In this document: one piece after another, positions 17,310-25,234 of the stretch
Position numbering within the stretch: position 1 is the first letter of the stretch
How the letters are laid out: every line of letters begins with the position of its first letter
Position numbers and translations under genes: made by a program
Notes under the pieces: model-generated
What the model was told of the DNA's origin: nothing
The model's database searches: none
What the model saw: only the letters and a program-made list of their open reading frames with translations
DNA from: Tahibacter harae
GTDB taxonomy: Bacteria; Pseudomonadota; Gammaproteobacteria; Xanthomonadales; Rhodanobacteraceae
Direction of reading: 5' to 3'
Assembly (NCBI RefSeq): GCF_024437735.1
Contig: NZ_JANFQO010000022.1
Coordinates: 1-64,000, forward strand
Length of the DNA stretch: 64,000 nt

Positions 17310-18113
17310 ATGCCCAGACCCGCCATCAATGTCGCGGTCCGCGCCGCGCGTGCCGCCGGCAACCTGATCGTGCGCAATATGAACCGCGTGGAAGGCCTGG
17401 CGGTGATGGAGAAAGAGCGCATGGACTTCGTTTCCGAAGTCGATCGCATGGCCGAACAGCTGATCATCCGCGACCTCAAGCGCGCCTATCCCGGTCACGC
17501 CTTCATCGGCGAGGAAACCGGCGAGACCGGGCGCAGCCGCCAGACCTGGGTGATCGACCCGCTCGACGGCACGCACAATTTCCTGCGCGGCTTTCCGCAT
17601 TTCTGCGTCTCCATCGCCATGCTGGAGAACGGCGAGCCGGTCTACGGCGTGATCTACGACCCGCTGCGCGACGAAACCTTCACTGCGAGCAAGGGCGACG
17701 GCGCTTTCCTCAACGAACGCCGCATCCGCGTGACCACGCGCGACGGCCTTTCCGGCGCCCTGCTCTGCACCGGCTTTCCCTACCGCCAGCGCCGCCACCT
17801 CGACGCCCAGATCGGGATGACCAGGACTCTGCTGGCCAGTGCCGAGGACATACGCCGCACCGGCTCGGCTGCCCTGGACCTGGCTTACGTGGCCTGCGGC
17901 CGCCTCGACGGCTACTACGAGACCGGGCTGAAGCTGTGGGACATGGCCGCGGGCTGCCTGATCGTGCGCGAGGCCGGCGGCCGCTACTGCGACATGGCCG
18001 GGCGCGAGGGAATTCCGGAGTCGGGCAATCTGATCGCCGGCAACCACAAGGTGGCATTCGCGCTGGTGGATGCGCTGCAGCCAGTGCTGACGCCGGAGCT
18101 GCTGGCGGGGTAA
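17310..18113 (+). CDS. suhB: Inositol monophosphatase family protein SuhB
   Basis: This is a 267-residue Mg-dependent phosphatase. Metal-site motifs are present: GEETGETG (Glu about 69-70), WVIDPLDGTHNFLRGFPHF (motif DPxDGTxN, about 84-95) and KLWDMAAGCLIVREAGG (WD-x-AAG, about 210). It hydrolyses inositol-1-phosphate; in E. coli SuhB also binds RNA polymerase/NusA and takes part in rRNA antitermination. The start is fixed by GGAG 5 nt before the ATG. An imperfect hairpin without a T-run (18128-18158) follows the stop codon. Confidence 0.93.
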   Translation: MPRPAINVAVRAARAAGNLIVRNMNRVEGLAVMEKERMDFVSEVDRMAEQLIIRDLKRAYPGHAFIGEETGETGRSRQTWVIDPLDGTHNFLRGFPHFCVSIAMLENGEPVYGVIYDPLRDETFTASKGDGAFLNERRIRVTTRDGLSGALLCTGFPYRQRRHLDAQIGMTRTLLASAEDIRRTGSAALDLAYVACGRLDGYYETGLKLWDMAAGCLIVREAGGRYCDMAGREGIPESGNLIAGNHKVAFALVDALQPVLTPELLAG

Positions 18114-18434
18114 ATTGATTTCCACCTGACGGCCGCCCAGGCATCGCCGGGCGCCGTCATGGGTAGGGATTCGCGGGAATGGCTCGTCTAGGTGGGGGCA
18201 TCGCGCGAACGCAGCAGGTCCGTTGGCTTCCCTCCCTCCGATTCTTGCCACGTTACTCGCCCTTTGCCTTCCCCCCCTGGTGGGGGCGGCGTTCGTGCGG
18301 TGCTCTCTATATTGTGCGCGCTCTTGGCGCCAACCGTTTGATTTAGAAAGCGTTTTGTCCGCTGCAGCGGCGGGCCTTCCCGAAACCCGAAAAACCAATC
18401 CCGACTGATCGCTTCGTCCGCCTGCGGCGGCCGA

Positions 18435-18468
18435 CCTACTTTCTTTTGCTTGTGCAAAAGAAAGTAGG
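18435..18468. repeat. Perfect 15-bp inverted repeat (CCTACTTTCTTTTGC)
   Basis: The arms 18435-18449 and 18454-18468 are exact reverse complements around a TTGT loop. The A/T-rich purine/pyrimidine arms stand out from the local GC-rich sequence. From memory, this hairpin recurs in intergenic regions of xanthomonads and relatives; it is probably a REP-like dispersed element. Confidence 0.75.
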
Positions 18469-18729
18469 CAAAGAAAACACACCCCCAGAAGCCGCGGCCT
18501 ACGGGCATCCTGCCCTTCGGCTTCGCGAGGCGGCTACGGGGTCCGCTGAAGGGCCATCCTGGCCCTGCGGACTCGCGCTGCGCGCGGGCTGTTCCTGCGC
18601 CGCCTCGCCACGGCTTATGGGGCCCCGCCAAGGCGGCGCACATCCTTGTGCACAGAAACAACAGCAACGGCAAAAGCCGCCCGCAGGCTGCGGGACCGGG
18701 CTGGGCAGATTGACGCACAACCAGCTTCT

Positions 18730-18950
18730 GTGGGTGTCCTAAAAAGAAGCGGGGGTCCTAAAAAGCGATATTTGTGGGTGTCCTGAAAAGAAAGCGGGTG
18801 CCCTGAAAGGCGATAACCATTTGATAGATCTGGCAACGCTGTCGGAGCTGGGAGAGTCTGGCAGGTCAGTGCTTTTGGGGCGCCCTGAAATAGTGGGTGT
18901 CCTGAAATCCCGTCTCCTGAAATCCCGTCCTGAAATGCCGGGATGCCCCC
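18730..18950. repeat. Degenerate array of about eight GTGGGTGTCCTGAAA-type units
   Basis: Units recognisable on the plus strand lie at 18730-18746, 18751-18770, 18774-18790, 18796-18815, 18877-18890, 18893-18914, 18915-18929 and 18929-18950. The core is GGGTGTCCTGAAA with variants TCCTAAAAAG and GCCCTGAAAG. Some units carry a CGATA tail and others ATCCCGTC. Spacing is irregular (about 15-25 bp, with one gap of about 60 bp). It is not CRISPR-like because neither repeats nor spacers have constant length. Confidence 0.65.
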
Positions 18951-19041
18951 TCGACTCGCCCGCAGCGTCTGCTACCCAGCTCCAGCATTTCCACACGCCA
19001 CTCCCCGCTTCTGGCCGCCCCCCAGCGCTCCCGGCGCACAC

Positions 19042-19701
19042 TCAGCTTTTGCCTTTCCGCGGCAACTGCAAATGCTGCTCGACCGGCTGCTCCGGCTCGG
19101 GCGCGGATGCGGGTGGCGGGACGCTGTCCCAGCAGTTTGCGCGTGTGGTGTTGTTGGTGACCCAGTACCGGGTCGTCGCCGGAAGGCTGCCGTTCGCGTA
19201 GTAAGCCCAGCCGCCGTAGCTTGGGTGACCGCTTTCGGCGCTGCCGGTGATCAGGCCGTCGTGGAATTCGGCCATGCGCCAGCCGTCGCCGAAGTGTCGC
19301 CGGCACAGGGCGTCAGCGGCGAGGCGGCTGGTCAGGGTGGTGCCGGCCAGGGGCGGGGTGGCGGCGAGTTCGCCGGCGGCCCAGCCGGAGTAGAAATTGC
19401 CGGGCATGGCCAGGTTCGGGCTGTTCGAGCCTTCGGCCAGGCCGGGCGGTCGCGGGCGACCGTCGACCTTGAGGCAAAGCAGGGGCAATTCGACGTGACA
19501 GGCGGTATCGCCGTTATGGGGCTCGCAGCTGCCGAAGGGGCTGGCTGGTTTGCCGTGGCAGCTGACCAGCACTACGCCGTCGGCGCCGGACGGGTTGCTG
19601 CCCCAGGTCATGCCGCGGGGCTCGGCGGCGATTTTCGGTTCGGCGGCGGTCGCCGGTATGGCGGCGACAAGCAGGACGGCGACGGCGATCAGACTACGCA
19701 T
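19042..19701 (-). CDS. Secreted cysteine-containing protein of unknown function
   Basis: I do not recognise this 219-residue protein. It has a clear signal peptide (MRSLIAVAVLLVAAIPATAA, cleavage near residue 20). The mature part has seven cysteines, including VSCHGKPASPFGSCEPHNGD and CHVELPLLCLKVDG. A Trp/Tyr/Gly-rich C-terminal domain (about 130-195) contains RRHFGDGWRMAEFHDG and RYWVTNNTTRANCWD, which suggests a small disulfide-bonded extracellular fold similar to carbohydrate- or lectin-like modules. The last 25 residues are Pro/Glu/Lys-rich and low in complexity. It is transcribed alone between the repeat mosaic and the secDF terminator. Confidence 0.65.
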   Translation of the reverse strand: MRSLIAVAVLLVAAIPATAAEPKIAAEPRGMTWGSNPSGADGVVLVSCHGKPASPFGSCEPHNGDTACHVELPLLCLKVDGRPRPPGLAEGSNSPNLAMPGNFYSGWAAGELAATPPLAGTTLTSRLAADALCRRHFGDGWRMAEFHDGLITGSAESGHPSYGGWAYYANGSLPATTRYWVTNNTTRANCWDSVPPPASAPEPEQPVEQHLQLPRKGKS

Positions 19702-19901
19702 GGACGGTTCCCGGGCTGGCGGCAGGTCAGACGCAAACGCAGGGATCGCGGCAGCGGGGTTTGCGGCATCCCATTTGCCCGGGTTCAGCGCTTGCTGCGG
19801 CCGATTCTGCCTGCCGCAAACCCGGCGTCATCGTGACCGGTTCCGCAGCAGGCGTGCCGCCTGCCGCACCCGATGCTGCCGCCTGCAAAACCATCGTCCA
19901 C

Positions 19902-19926
19902 AAAAAAGCCCGGTCGCCCGGGCTTT
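19902..19926 (-). terminator. Intrinsic terminator of the yajC-secD-secF operon
   Basis: A perfect 9-bp stem (19905-19913 with 19918-19926) and a 4-nt loop are followed on the minus strand by a run of six T (19902-19907, partly in the stem). It lies 21 nt past the secF stop codon. Confidence 0.88.
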
Positions 19927-19947
19927 CCTGTGAATTCGCGGTGCCGC

Positions 19948-20973
19948 TTACGGCCGGCGCGCGAGTTCCGGATCTTCCTTGGACCTGGGCATCAGGTCCT
20001 GCTTGGACACGCCCAGCCACAGCAGGATGGGGTTGGCGAAGAAGATCGAGGACAGCGTACCGACCGCAATACCGATCAGCATGATCAGGCCGAAGTTCTC
20101 CAGCGCCGGACCGCCGACGAAATACAGCGTGCCGACGGCAAGGCTGGTGGTCAGGCCGGTCATGATGGTGCGCGACATGGTCGAGTTGATCGAGCGGTTG
20201 AGGATCTCGTACGGCTCGCCCTTGCGCGAGGAGCGGAAGATTTCACGCACGCGGTCGAATACGACGACCTTGTCGTTGATCGAGTAGCCCACCACCGACA
20301 GCACCGCGGCCAGGGCCGGCAGGTCGAACTCGCGCGCGGTCAGGGCGAAGATGCCGACGGTGATCAGGGTATCGTGGATTTCGCTGGCCACGGCCGCCAC
20401 GGCGAAGCGCCATTCGAAGCGCATCCACAGGTAGACCATGATGCCGAGGATCACGAACAGCACCGCGACCAGGCCCTGCTCGCGCAGTTCCTCGCCGACG
20501 CTGGAGCCGACGAAGTCGCTGCGCTTGATGCTGGCGTCGGCGCGGCTGACCTTCAGCGCCTTGAGCACTTCGGCGGCGATCTTGTCGGTTTCGGTCTTGC
20601 CCGCGCTTTCGGGCTTGGCCGCTTCCGCCGGCGCCGCCTTGTCGGCTTCAGGCTTGGGCGCTTCGGCCGCGGCTGCACCGACGTGGGCGTCTTCCGGCTT
20701 GATGCGGATGGAGTATTCCGTCGCCGTGCCCAGGCTCTGCACGACGGCGCTCTTGAGGCCGCCGGCTTCCAGCGCGTTGCGGATGTCGGCGATCTCGGCC
20801 GACTTCTCGTACTTCACCTCGATCATCACGCCGCCTTCGAAATCCATGCTGTAGTCGAGGCCGCGCCCGAAGATGATGGCCAGCGACAACAGGCAGAGGA
20901 TCGCCGAGATGACCAGGCTCGGCTTGCGCCAGGCCATGAAGTCGAAATTGGTTTCGGACTTGAAAAGTTCCAT
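19948..20973 (-). CDS. secF: Protein translocase subunit SecF
   Basis: This is a 341-residue, six-helix membrane protein. Typical motifs are LDYSMDFEGGVMIEVKY at the first periplasmic start, and the membrane core SEIHDTLITVGIFAL and VVGYSINDKVVVFDRVRE, followed by STMSRTIMTGLTTSLA. With SecD it uses the proton gradient to pull exported proteins through SecYEG. An Ala/Lys/Glu/Pro-rich low-complexity segment of about 30 residues (about 99-128) interrupts the periplasmic domain and is absent from E. coli SecF. It is last in yajC-secD-secF, 19 nt after secD. Confidence 0.96.
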   Translation of the reverse strand: MELFKSETNFDFMAWRKPSLVISAILCLLSLAIIFGRGLDYSMDFEGGVMIEVKYEKSAEIADIRNALEAGGLKSAVVQSLGTATEYSIRIKPEDAHVGAAAAEAPKPEADKAAPAEAAKPESAGKTETDKIAAEVLKALKVSRADASIKRSDFVGSSVGEELREQGLVAVLFVILGIMVYLWMRFEWRFAVAAVASEIHDTLITVGIFALTAREFDLPALAAVLSVVGYSINDKVVVFDRVREIFRSSRKGEPYEILNRSINSTMSRTIMTGLTTSLAVGTLYFVGGPALENFGLIMLIGIAVGTLSSIFFANPILLWLGVSKQDLMPRSKEDPELARRP

Positions 20974-20992
20974 GTTTCGAGACTCCTGGCTC

Positions 20993-22855
20993 TCAGACCG
21001 ACAGCGTCTTGAGGCGGCGGCCGCCGAAGATCAGGCCGACCAGTACGTGGGTGACCATCACCGAGGTGAACATCGAGGTCACGATACCGATGGCCAGCGT
21101 GATGGCGAAGCCCTTGATCGGGCCGGAGCCGAAGGCCATCAGGCCGATGGCGGCGATCAGGTGGGTGACGTTGGCGTCGAGAATGGTCGCCCAGGCCTTG
21201 TCGTAGCCGCGGCTGATCGCGGCCATCGGCGTGGAACCGTTGCGCAACTCCTCGCGTATGCGCTCGCAGATCAGCACGTTCGCGTCGATGGCCATGCCCA
21301 ATGTGAGCACTATGCCGGCGATGCCGGGCAAGGTCAGCGTGGCCTGGAAAACCGACAGGATCGCGACCAGCAGGATCAGGTTGAGGACCAGCGCCACGTC
21401 GGCGATCAGGCCGAACAGCTTGTAGTAGATGCCGACGAACAGCACCACCAGGAACACCGCGATGAGCACCGCGTGCATGCCCTTCTTGATGTTGTCCTGG
21501 CCCAGGCTGGGACCGATCACGCGCTCCTCGACGATATCCACCGGCGCGGCCAGCGAACCGGCATTCAGCAGCAGGGCGAGTTCGTTGGCTTCCTTCATGC
21601 TGTCCAGGCCGGTGGTCTGGAACTGCGGACCGAACACGCCCTGGATGGTGGCGACGTTGATCACTTCTTCCTTGACCCGCTTGGTGCGCACTTCCTTGCC
21701 GTCGACGATCTTCACCTCGGGGATGGTCTCGGTGTAGACCACGCCCATGGGCTTGCCGACGTTCTGCATGGTGAAGTCCAGCATCTTCTGGCCGCCCTTG
21801 GCGCTGAGCTTGATCGACACGGCCGGCGTGCCGCTCTGCGGGTCGGGCAGGGCCGCGGCGCTGACCAGGTCGGCGCCGCTCACGATGAGCTTCTTCTTCA
21901 GCAGCACCGGCGAGCCGTCGCCACGTCGGGTATAGAGCTTGGAATCCGGCGGCACGGCGCCGCCGTTGAGCGCGTCCAGCGCGTTGGAGCTTTCGTCGAC
22001 GGCGCGGTATTCCAGGGTCGCGGTCGCGCCGATGATCTTCTTGGCCTGGGCCGGATCCTGCAGGCCCGGCAGTTCCAGCACGATGCGCGAATCGCCCTGC
22101 TGGGCAATGATGGGTTCGGCCACACCCAGCTCGTTGACGCGGTTGCGCAGCGTGCCGAGGTTCTGCTTGATGGTGTTGGTGGCCAGCTCGCGCACCTTCT
22201 CGTCGCTGACGCGCACCATCAGGGTATAGGCGTCATCGCTGGTATTGCCGTTGCTGACGCGCAGTTCCGGCATGCTCACGCCGATTTCCGAGGCCAGGCG
22301 GTCGCGATCCGCGGCGCTGCGCGCGGTGGCGATGATGCCCTGGGTGCCGCGGTTGGCGGTGACGCGTGGGATCTTCTTGTCCTTGGCCAGGCTGACGATC
22401 TCGCTGGCGTAGTGCTGTTCCTGCTTCTCCAGCACGCTCTTCTGGTCGACTTCCATCAGGAAGTGCACGCCGCCCTGCAGGTCCAGGCCCAGCGGCATGG
22501 AATTGGCGCGGATCGCGGCCAGCCAGTGGGGCACGGTCGAAGCCAGGTTCAGGGCCACCACATAGTTCGACCCCAGGCCCACGCGCAGCACGTCCGATGC
22601 CTTGGTCTGCACGTCGGTATTGGCCAGGCGGATCACCAGGCGATCGCCGTCGATGTCGATGGACTTGAAAGGAACCTTGTCGGTTTCCAGCATGCCCTGC
22701 GCTTTTTCCTTCAGCGCCGTATCGATGGTGAAGCCGCGGTTCGCGGAGATCTGCACCGACGGTTCCTTGGGGAACAGGTTGGGCAGCGCGTAGAGGAAGC
22801 CGAACACCAGCGCCAGCACCACCAGCGCGTATTTCCAGCGGGGAAACTCGTTCAT
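20993..22855 (-). CDS. secD: Protein translocase subunit SecD
   Basis: This is a 620-residue, six-helix membrane protein with a large periplasmic P1 domain. It has the conserved LGLDLQGGVHFLMEVD (about 120-135), RVNELGVAEPIIAQQG, RIVLELPGLQDPAQAK, and the membrane motifs GIAGIVLTLGMAIDANVLICERIREE and GSGPIKGFAITLAIGI. It pairs with SecF to drive late steps of Sec export. ATG at 22853-22855. Confidence 0.97.
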   Translation of the reverse strand: MNEFPRWKYALVVLALVFGFLYALPNLFPKEPSVQISANRGFTIDTALKEKAQGMLETDKVPFKSIDIDGDRLVIRLANTDVQTKASDVLRVGLGSNYVVALNLASTVPHWLAAIRANSMPLGLDLQGGVHFLMEVDQKSVLEKQEQHYASEIVSLAKDKKIPRVTANRGTQGIIATARSAADRDRLASEIGVSMPELRVSNGNTSDDAYTLMVRVSDEKVRELATNTIKQNLGTLRNRVNELGVAEPIIAQQGDSRIVLELPGLQDPAQAKKIIGATATLEYRAVDESSNALDALNGGAVPPDSKLYTRRGDGSPVLLKKKLIVSGADLVSAAALPDPQSGTPAVSIKLSAKGGQKMLDFTMQNVGKPMGVVYTETIPEVKIVDGKEVRTKRVKEEVINVATIQGVFGPQFQTTGLDSMKEANELALLLNAGSLAAPVDIVEERVIGPSLGQDNIKKGMHAVLIAVFLVVLFVGIYYKLFGLIADVALVLNLILLVAILSVFQATLTLPGIAGIVLTLGMAIDANVLICERIREELRNGSTPMAAISRGYDKAWATILDANVTHLIAAIGLMAFGSGPIKGFAITLAIGIVTSMFTSVMVTHVLVGLIFGGRRLKTLSV

Positions 22856-22953
22856 GCCTTGAATCCCAGGTTGATCCTGCGTGCATGCGTCATGTCATGC
22901 ACTCGATTGGGTACAGCGGTACAGCCGGTGCCGCCGCCGGCGGCGGCGCGGTC

Positions 22954-23292
22954 TCAGGCCGACTTCAGCGTGCCCTTGGGCAGCACGGCGGTGATTGCCT
23001 GCTTCTGCAGCTTGACCACCACGTTCGGTGCGATCTCCACGCTGACGTAGGACTCGCTGATCTCGGTGATGGTGCCCAGCATGCCGGTGGTGGTGGCCAC
23101 TTCGTCGCCCTTGTTCAGGGCCGCGATCATGGCGCGCTGTTCCTTGGCGCGCTTCATCTGCGGGCGGATCAGCATGAAATAGAAGATCGCGAACATCGCG
23201 ACCATCATGAAGATGGAACTCATGCCGCCGGCCGCACCGGCCGGAGCACCCTGCGCGGCCTGGGCCTGCGCGGTGGAAATCAGGAAGTCCAT
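22954..23292 (-). CDS. yajC: Sec translocon accessory protein YajC
   Basis: This is a 112-residue protein with an Ala/Gln-rich N-terminus, one transmembrane helix (SIFMMVAMFAIFYFMLI) and a small basic cytosolic domain with RPQMKRAKEQRAMIAALNKGDEVATTTG. The signature and position ahead of secD are standard. It associates with the SecDF complex. The tgt/queA genes that often precede it are not here; rnfC lies divergently upstream instead. Confidence 0.95.
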   Translation of the reverse strand: MDFLISTAQAQAAQGAPAGAAGGMSSIFMMVAMFAIFYFMLIRPQMKRAKEQRAMIAALNKGDEVATTTGMLGTITEISESYVSVEIAPNVVVKLQKQAITAVLPKGTLKSA

Positions 23293-23410
23293 GGGTTTTC
23301 TCGCTGGTTGGAGCCGGGGCCATGAGACGCCCAGGCTTGCAAAGTCGCGCAGTATGCCATGCAGGCCAGTCCCGCGCACCGCAAGTGGCGTGGTGGCGGG
23401 GCGCGGGCGA

Positions 23411-23440
23411 TTCAAGCCCGGGCCCCGGCCCGCCTACAAT
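23411..23440 (+). promoter_or_regulatory. Promoter of rnfC with -10 box 6 nt from the start codon
   Basis: TACAAT (23435-23440) ends 6 nt before the rnfC ATG (23447). TTCAAG (23411-23416) lies 18 nt further upstream. No Shine-Dalgarno sequence fits between, so the transcript would begin at or near the A of ATG and be leaderless. Confidence 0.5.
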
Positions 23441-23446
23441 CCGGCC

Positions 23447-25234
23447 ATGACCTTGCTGCGCATACCCGGCGGCCTGGTGCTGCCGCCGCCGCCCGCGGCC
23501 GCCGCCGGCCCCCTGCTCCCCTGCCCGCTGCCCGCCTGCCTGTACCTGCCGCTGGTGCAGGCGGACGGACGGCCGCTGCAGCGCCTGGCGGCGCCCGGCC
23601 AGACCGTGCGCCGCGGTACGCCGCTGGCCCTGGGCCAGGACGCCGCCGCGACCGCGCTGCCGGCACCGGCCTCGGGGCGCATCGTCGATCTGCTGCCGCT
23701 GGACCTGCCCGGCGGCGGCCAGGCTCCGGCCCTGCTGCTGCAACCCGAAGGCCGCGACGAGGCCGCCGCCTTCGCGCCGCTGCCGGACTGGCAGGCCCAG
23801 TCCCCGGCCGCCTTGCGCCGGCGCCTGGCCGAAGCCGGCCTCACCGGGCTGGGCGGGGCTGGCTTTCCGGCGGCGCTCAAGCTCAATCATCAGGTTCGGA
23901 CACTGATTCTCAATGGCGCCGAATGCGAACCGTATATCGGCTGCGACGAGGCCTTGCTGCGCGCCAGGGCCGCAGAAGTCGTCGCGGGCGCGGCCCTGCT
24001 CGCGCGCATCGTGGATGCGGCCGAGGTGGTCATCGCGCTGGAAGACCGCATGCACGAAGCCGCCGCGGCGGTCGCCGCCGCCCTGGCGCAGTGGCCGGGC
24101 CTGCGCCTGCAGCCGGTGCCCACGGTCTATCCCCAGGGCGGCGAGCGCCAGCTGATACAGGTGGTGTGCGGCCGCGAAGTGCCCAGCGGCCGCTGGCCGC
24201 CGGCCATGGGCGTGCTGGTACACAACGTGGCCACGGCGCAGGCGGCCTGGCGCGCCGTGGTCCATGGCGAGGCGCTGACCACGCGCATCGTCAGCGTCGG
24301 CGGCCGCGGCGTCGCGGTGCCGGGCAATTACGAGGTGCGCCTGGGTACCCTGGTCGAAGACCTGATCGCCGCGGCCGGCGGCTACACCGCCCAGGCCGCG
24401 CGCCTGGTGCTGGGCGGCCCGCTGATGGGCCAGGCCCTGCCGCACGACCGCATCGCGCTGGATGCGCGCGCCAATTCGGTACTGGTGCTGGGCGAGGACG
24501 ACATCCGCCCGCACGCGCCGCAACAACCCTGCATACGCTGCGGCGACTGCGCCCGGGCCTGCCCGGTGCAATTGCAGCCGCAGGAGCTGCTGCGGCTGCT
24601 GGACGGCGGCGACCTGGACGGCGCTGCCGCGCTGGGCCTGCGCGATTGCATCGAATGCGGCTGCTGCGCCTATGTCTGTCCTTCGCAGATTCCGCTGGTG
24701 GACAGCTATCGCCGCGGCAAATCGGAACTGGCCCGGCGCGGCGCCGAACGCGCCCGCGCCGACCTGGCGCGCGCGCGCTACGAGGCACGCCAGCGCCGCC
24801 TGCAGCGGGAGCAGGCTGAAAAGGTCGCGCGCGTGGCCGCACGGCGGGAAGCAGTGCAGCAGGAGCAGGCGACTGCCGCTTCTGCGGCGGCGGTGGTTGC
24901 GCCGGGTGCGGACAGCATCGCGCCAGGCGCGCCCGCCGTATCCAGCGCAGCGGTGGCTGCGGACAACACGAACCCGGCGAACACCGCTTCCGCGGTGCCG
25001 GCGCCTTCGACAGCGATGGACAAGTCCGCCGTACTCGCCGCGATCGCCCGCGGCCGCGCCAAGCGCGCGGCGGCGGCAGCCGCGCCGGAAAGTACGGCAC
25101 CGCCGCACGCCGCGGCGGCCGACGGCGCGCCGGCGCCCGCGACCGGGAATCCAGCGACAGCGTCCGCGGCGCCGGATGACGCAGAGGCCAGGCCTCCAGC
25201 GCCCGCGCAAAAACCGGCGGAACCCTCGCCATGA
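23447..25234 (+). CDS. rnfC: Rnf-type electron transport complex subunit C
   Basis: This is a 595-residue protein. The N-terminal part has the flavin/NAD-domain signature GLTGLGGAGFPAALKLN (about 131-147) and ILNGAECEPYIGCDE. Two four-cysteine clusters, CIRCGDCARACP (about 361) and CIECGCCAYVCP (about 401), bind [4Fe-4S] centres. The N-terminal hydrophobic/proline-rich stretch and the C-terminal tail of about 165 residues (Ala/Glu/Arg coiled coil, then Ala/Pro/Thr-rich) are low in complexity; such tails vary among RnfC proteins. RnfC is the soluble NADH-side subunit of the membrane Rnf complex. It overlaps rnfD by ATGA. No rnfA or rnfB lies upstream, where yajC is divergent. Confidence 0.93.
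   Translation: MTLLRIPGGLVLPPPPAAAAGPLLPCPLPACLYLPLVQADGRPLQRLAAPGQTVRRGTPLALGQDAAATALPAPASGRIVDLLPLDLPGGGQAPALLLQPEGRDEAAAFAPLPDWQAQSPAALRRRLAEAGLTGLGGAGFPAALKLNHQVRTLILNGAECEPYIGCDEALLRARAAEVVAGAALLARIVDAAEVVIALEDRMHEAAAAVAAALAQWPGLRLQPVPTVYPQGGERQLIQVVCGREVPSGRWPPAMGVLVHNVATAQAAWRAVVHGEALTTRIVSVGGRGVAVPGNYEVRLGTLVEDLIAAAGGYTAQAARLVLGGPLMGQALPHDRIALDARANSVLVLGEDDIRPHAPQQPCIRCGDCARACPVQLQPQELLRLLDGGDLDGAAALGLRDCIECGCCAYVCPSQIPLVDSYRRGKSELARRGAERARADLARARYEARQRRLQREQAEKVARVAARREAVQQEQATAASAAAVVAPGADSIAPGAPAVSSAAVAADNTNPANTASAVPAPSTAMDKSAVLAAIARGRAKRAAAAAAPESTAPPHAAAADGAPAPATGNPATASAAPDDAEARPPAPAQKPAEPSP

Larger units (their letters stand above)
18114..19041. other. 928-bp intergenic repeat mosaic between suhB and an unknown secreted-protein gene
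   Basis: I find no credible gene. The open frames here have no ribosome sites, and their translations (for example peptides containing FLLHKQKKVG) come from a palindromic repeat family common in Xanthomonadales intergenic DNA. The region contains an imperfect hairpin after suhB (18128-18158), a 34-bp perfect palindromic hairpin (18435-18468), GC-rich single-copy sequence (18480-18720) and a degenerate short-repeat array (18730-18950). Local AT content is higher than in the flanking genes. Confidence 0.55.

Noticed and set aside
17286-18718. Minus-strand frames over suhB and the repeat mosaic, giving peptides with SFAQAKES or FLLHKQKKVG
   Set aside because: They overlap suhB antisense or are read from the palindromic repeat, lack ribosome sites and resemble known spurious predictions.
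18730-18950. Possible CRISPR array
   Set aside because: Repeats are 10-20 bp and degenerate, spacers vary from 0 to 60 bp, and no cas genes are present in the window.
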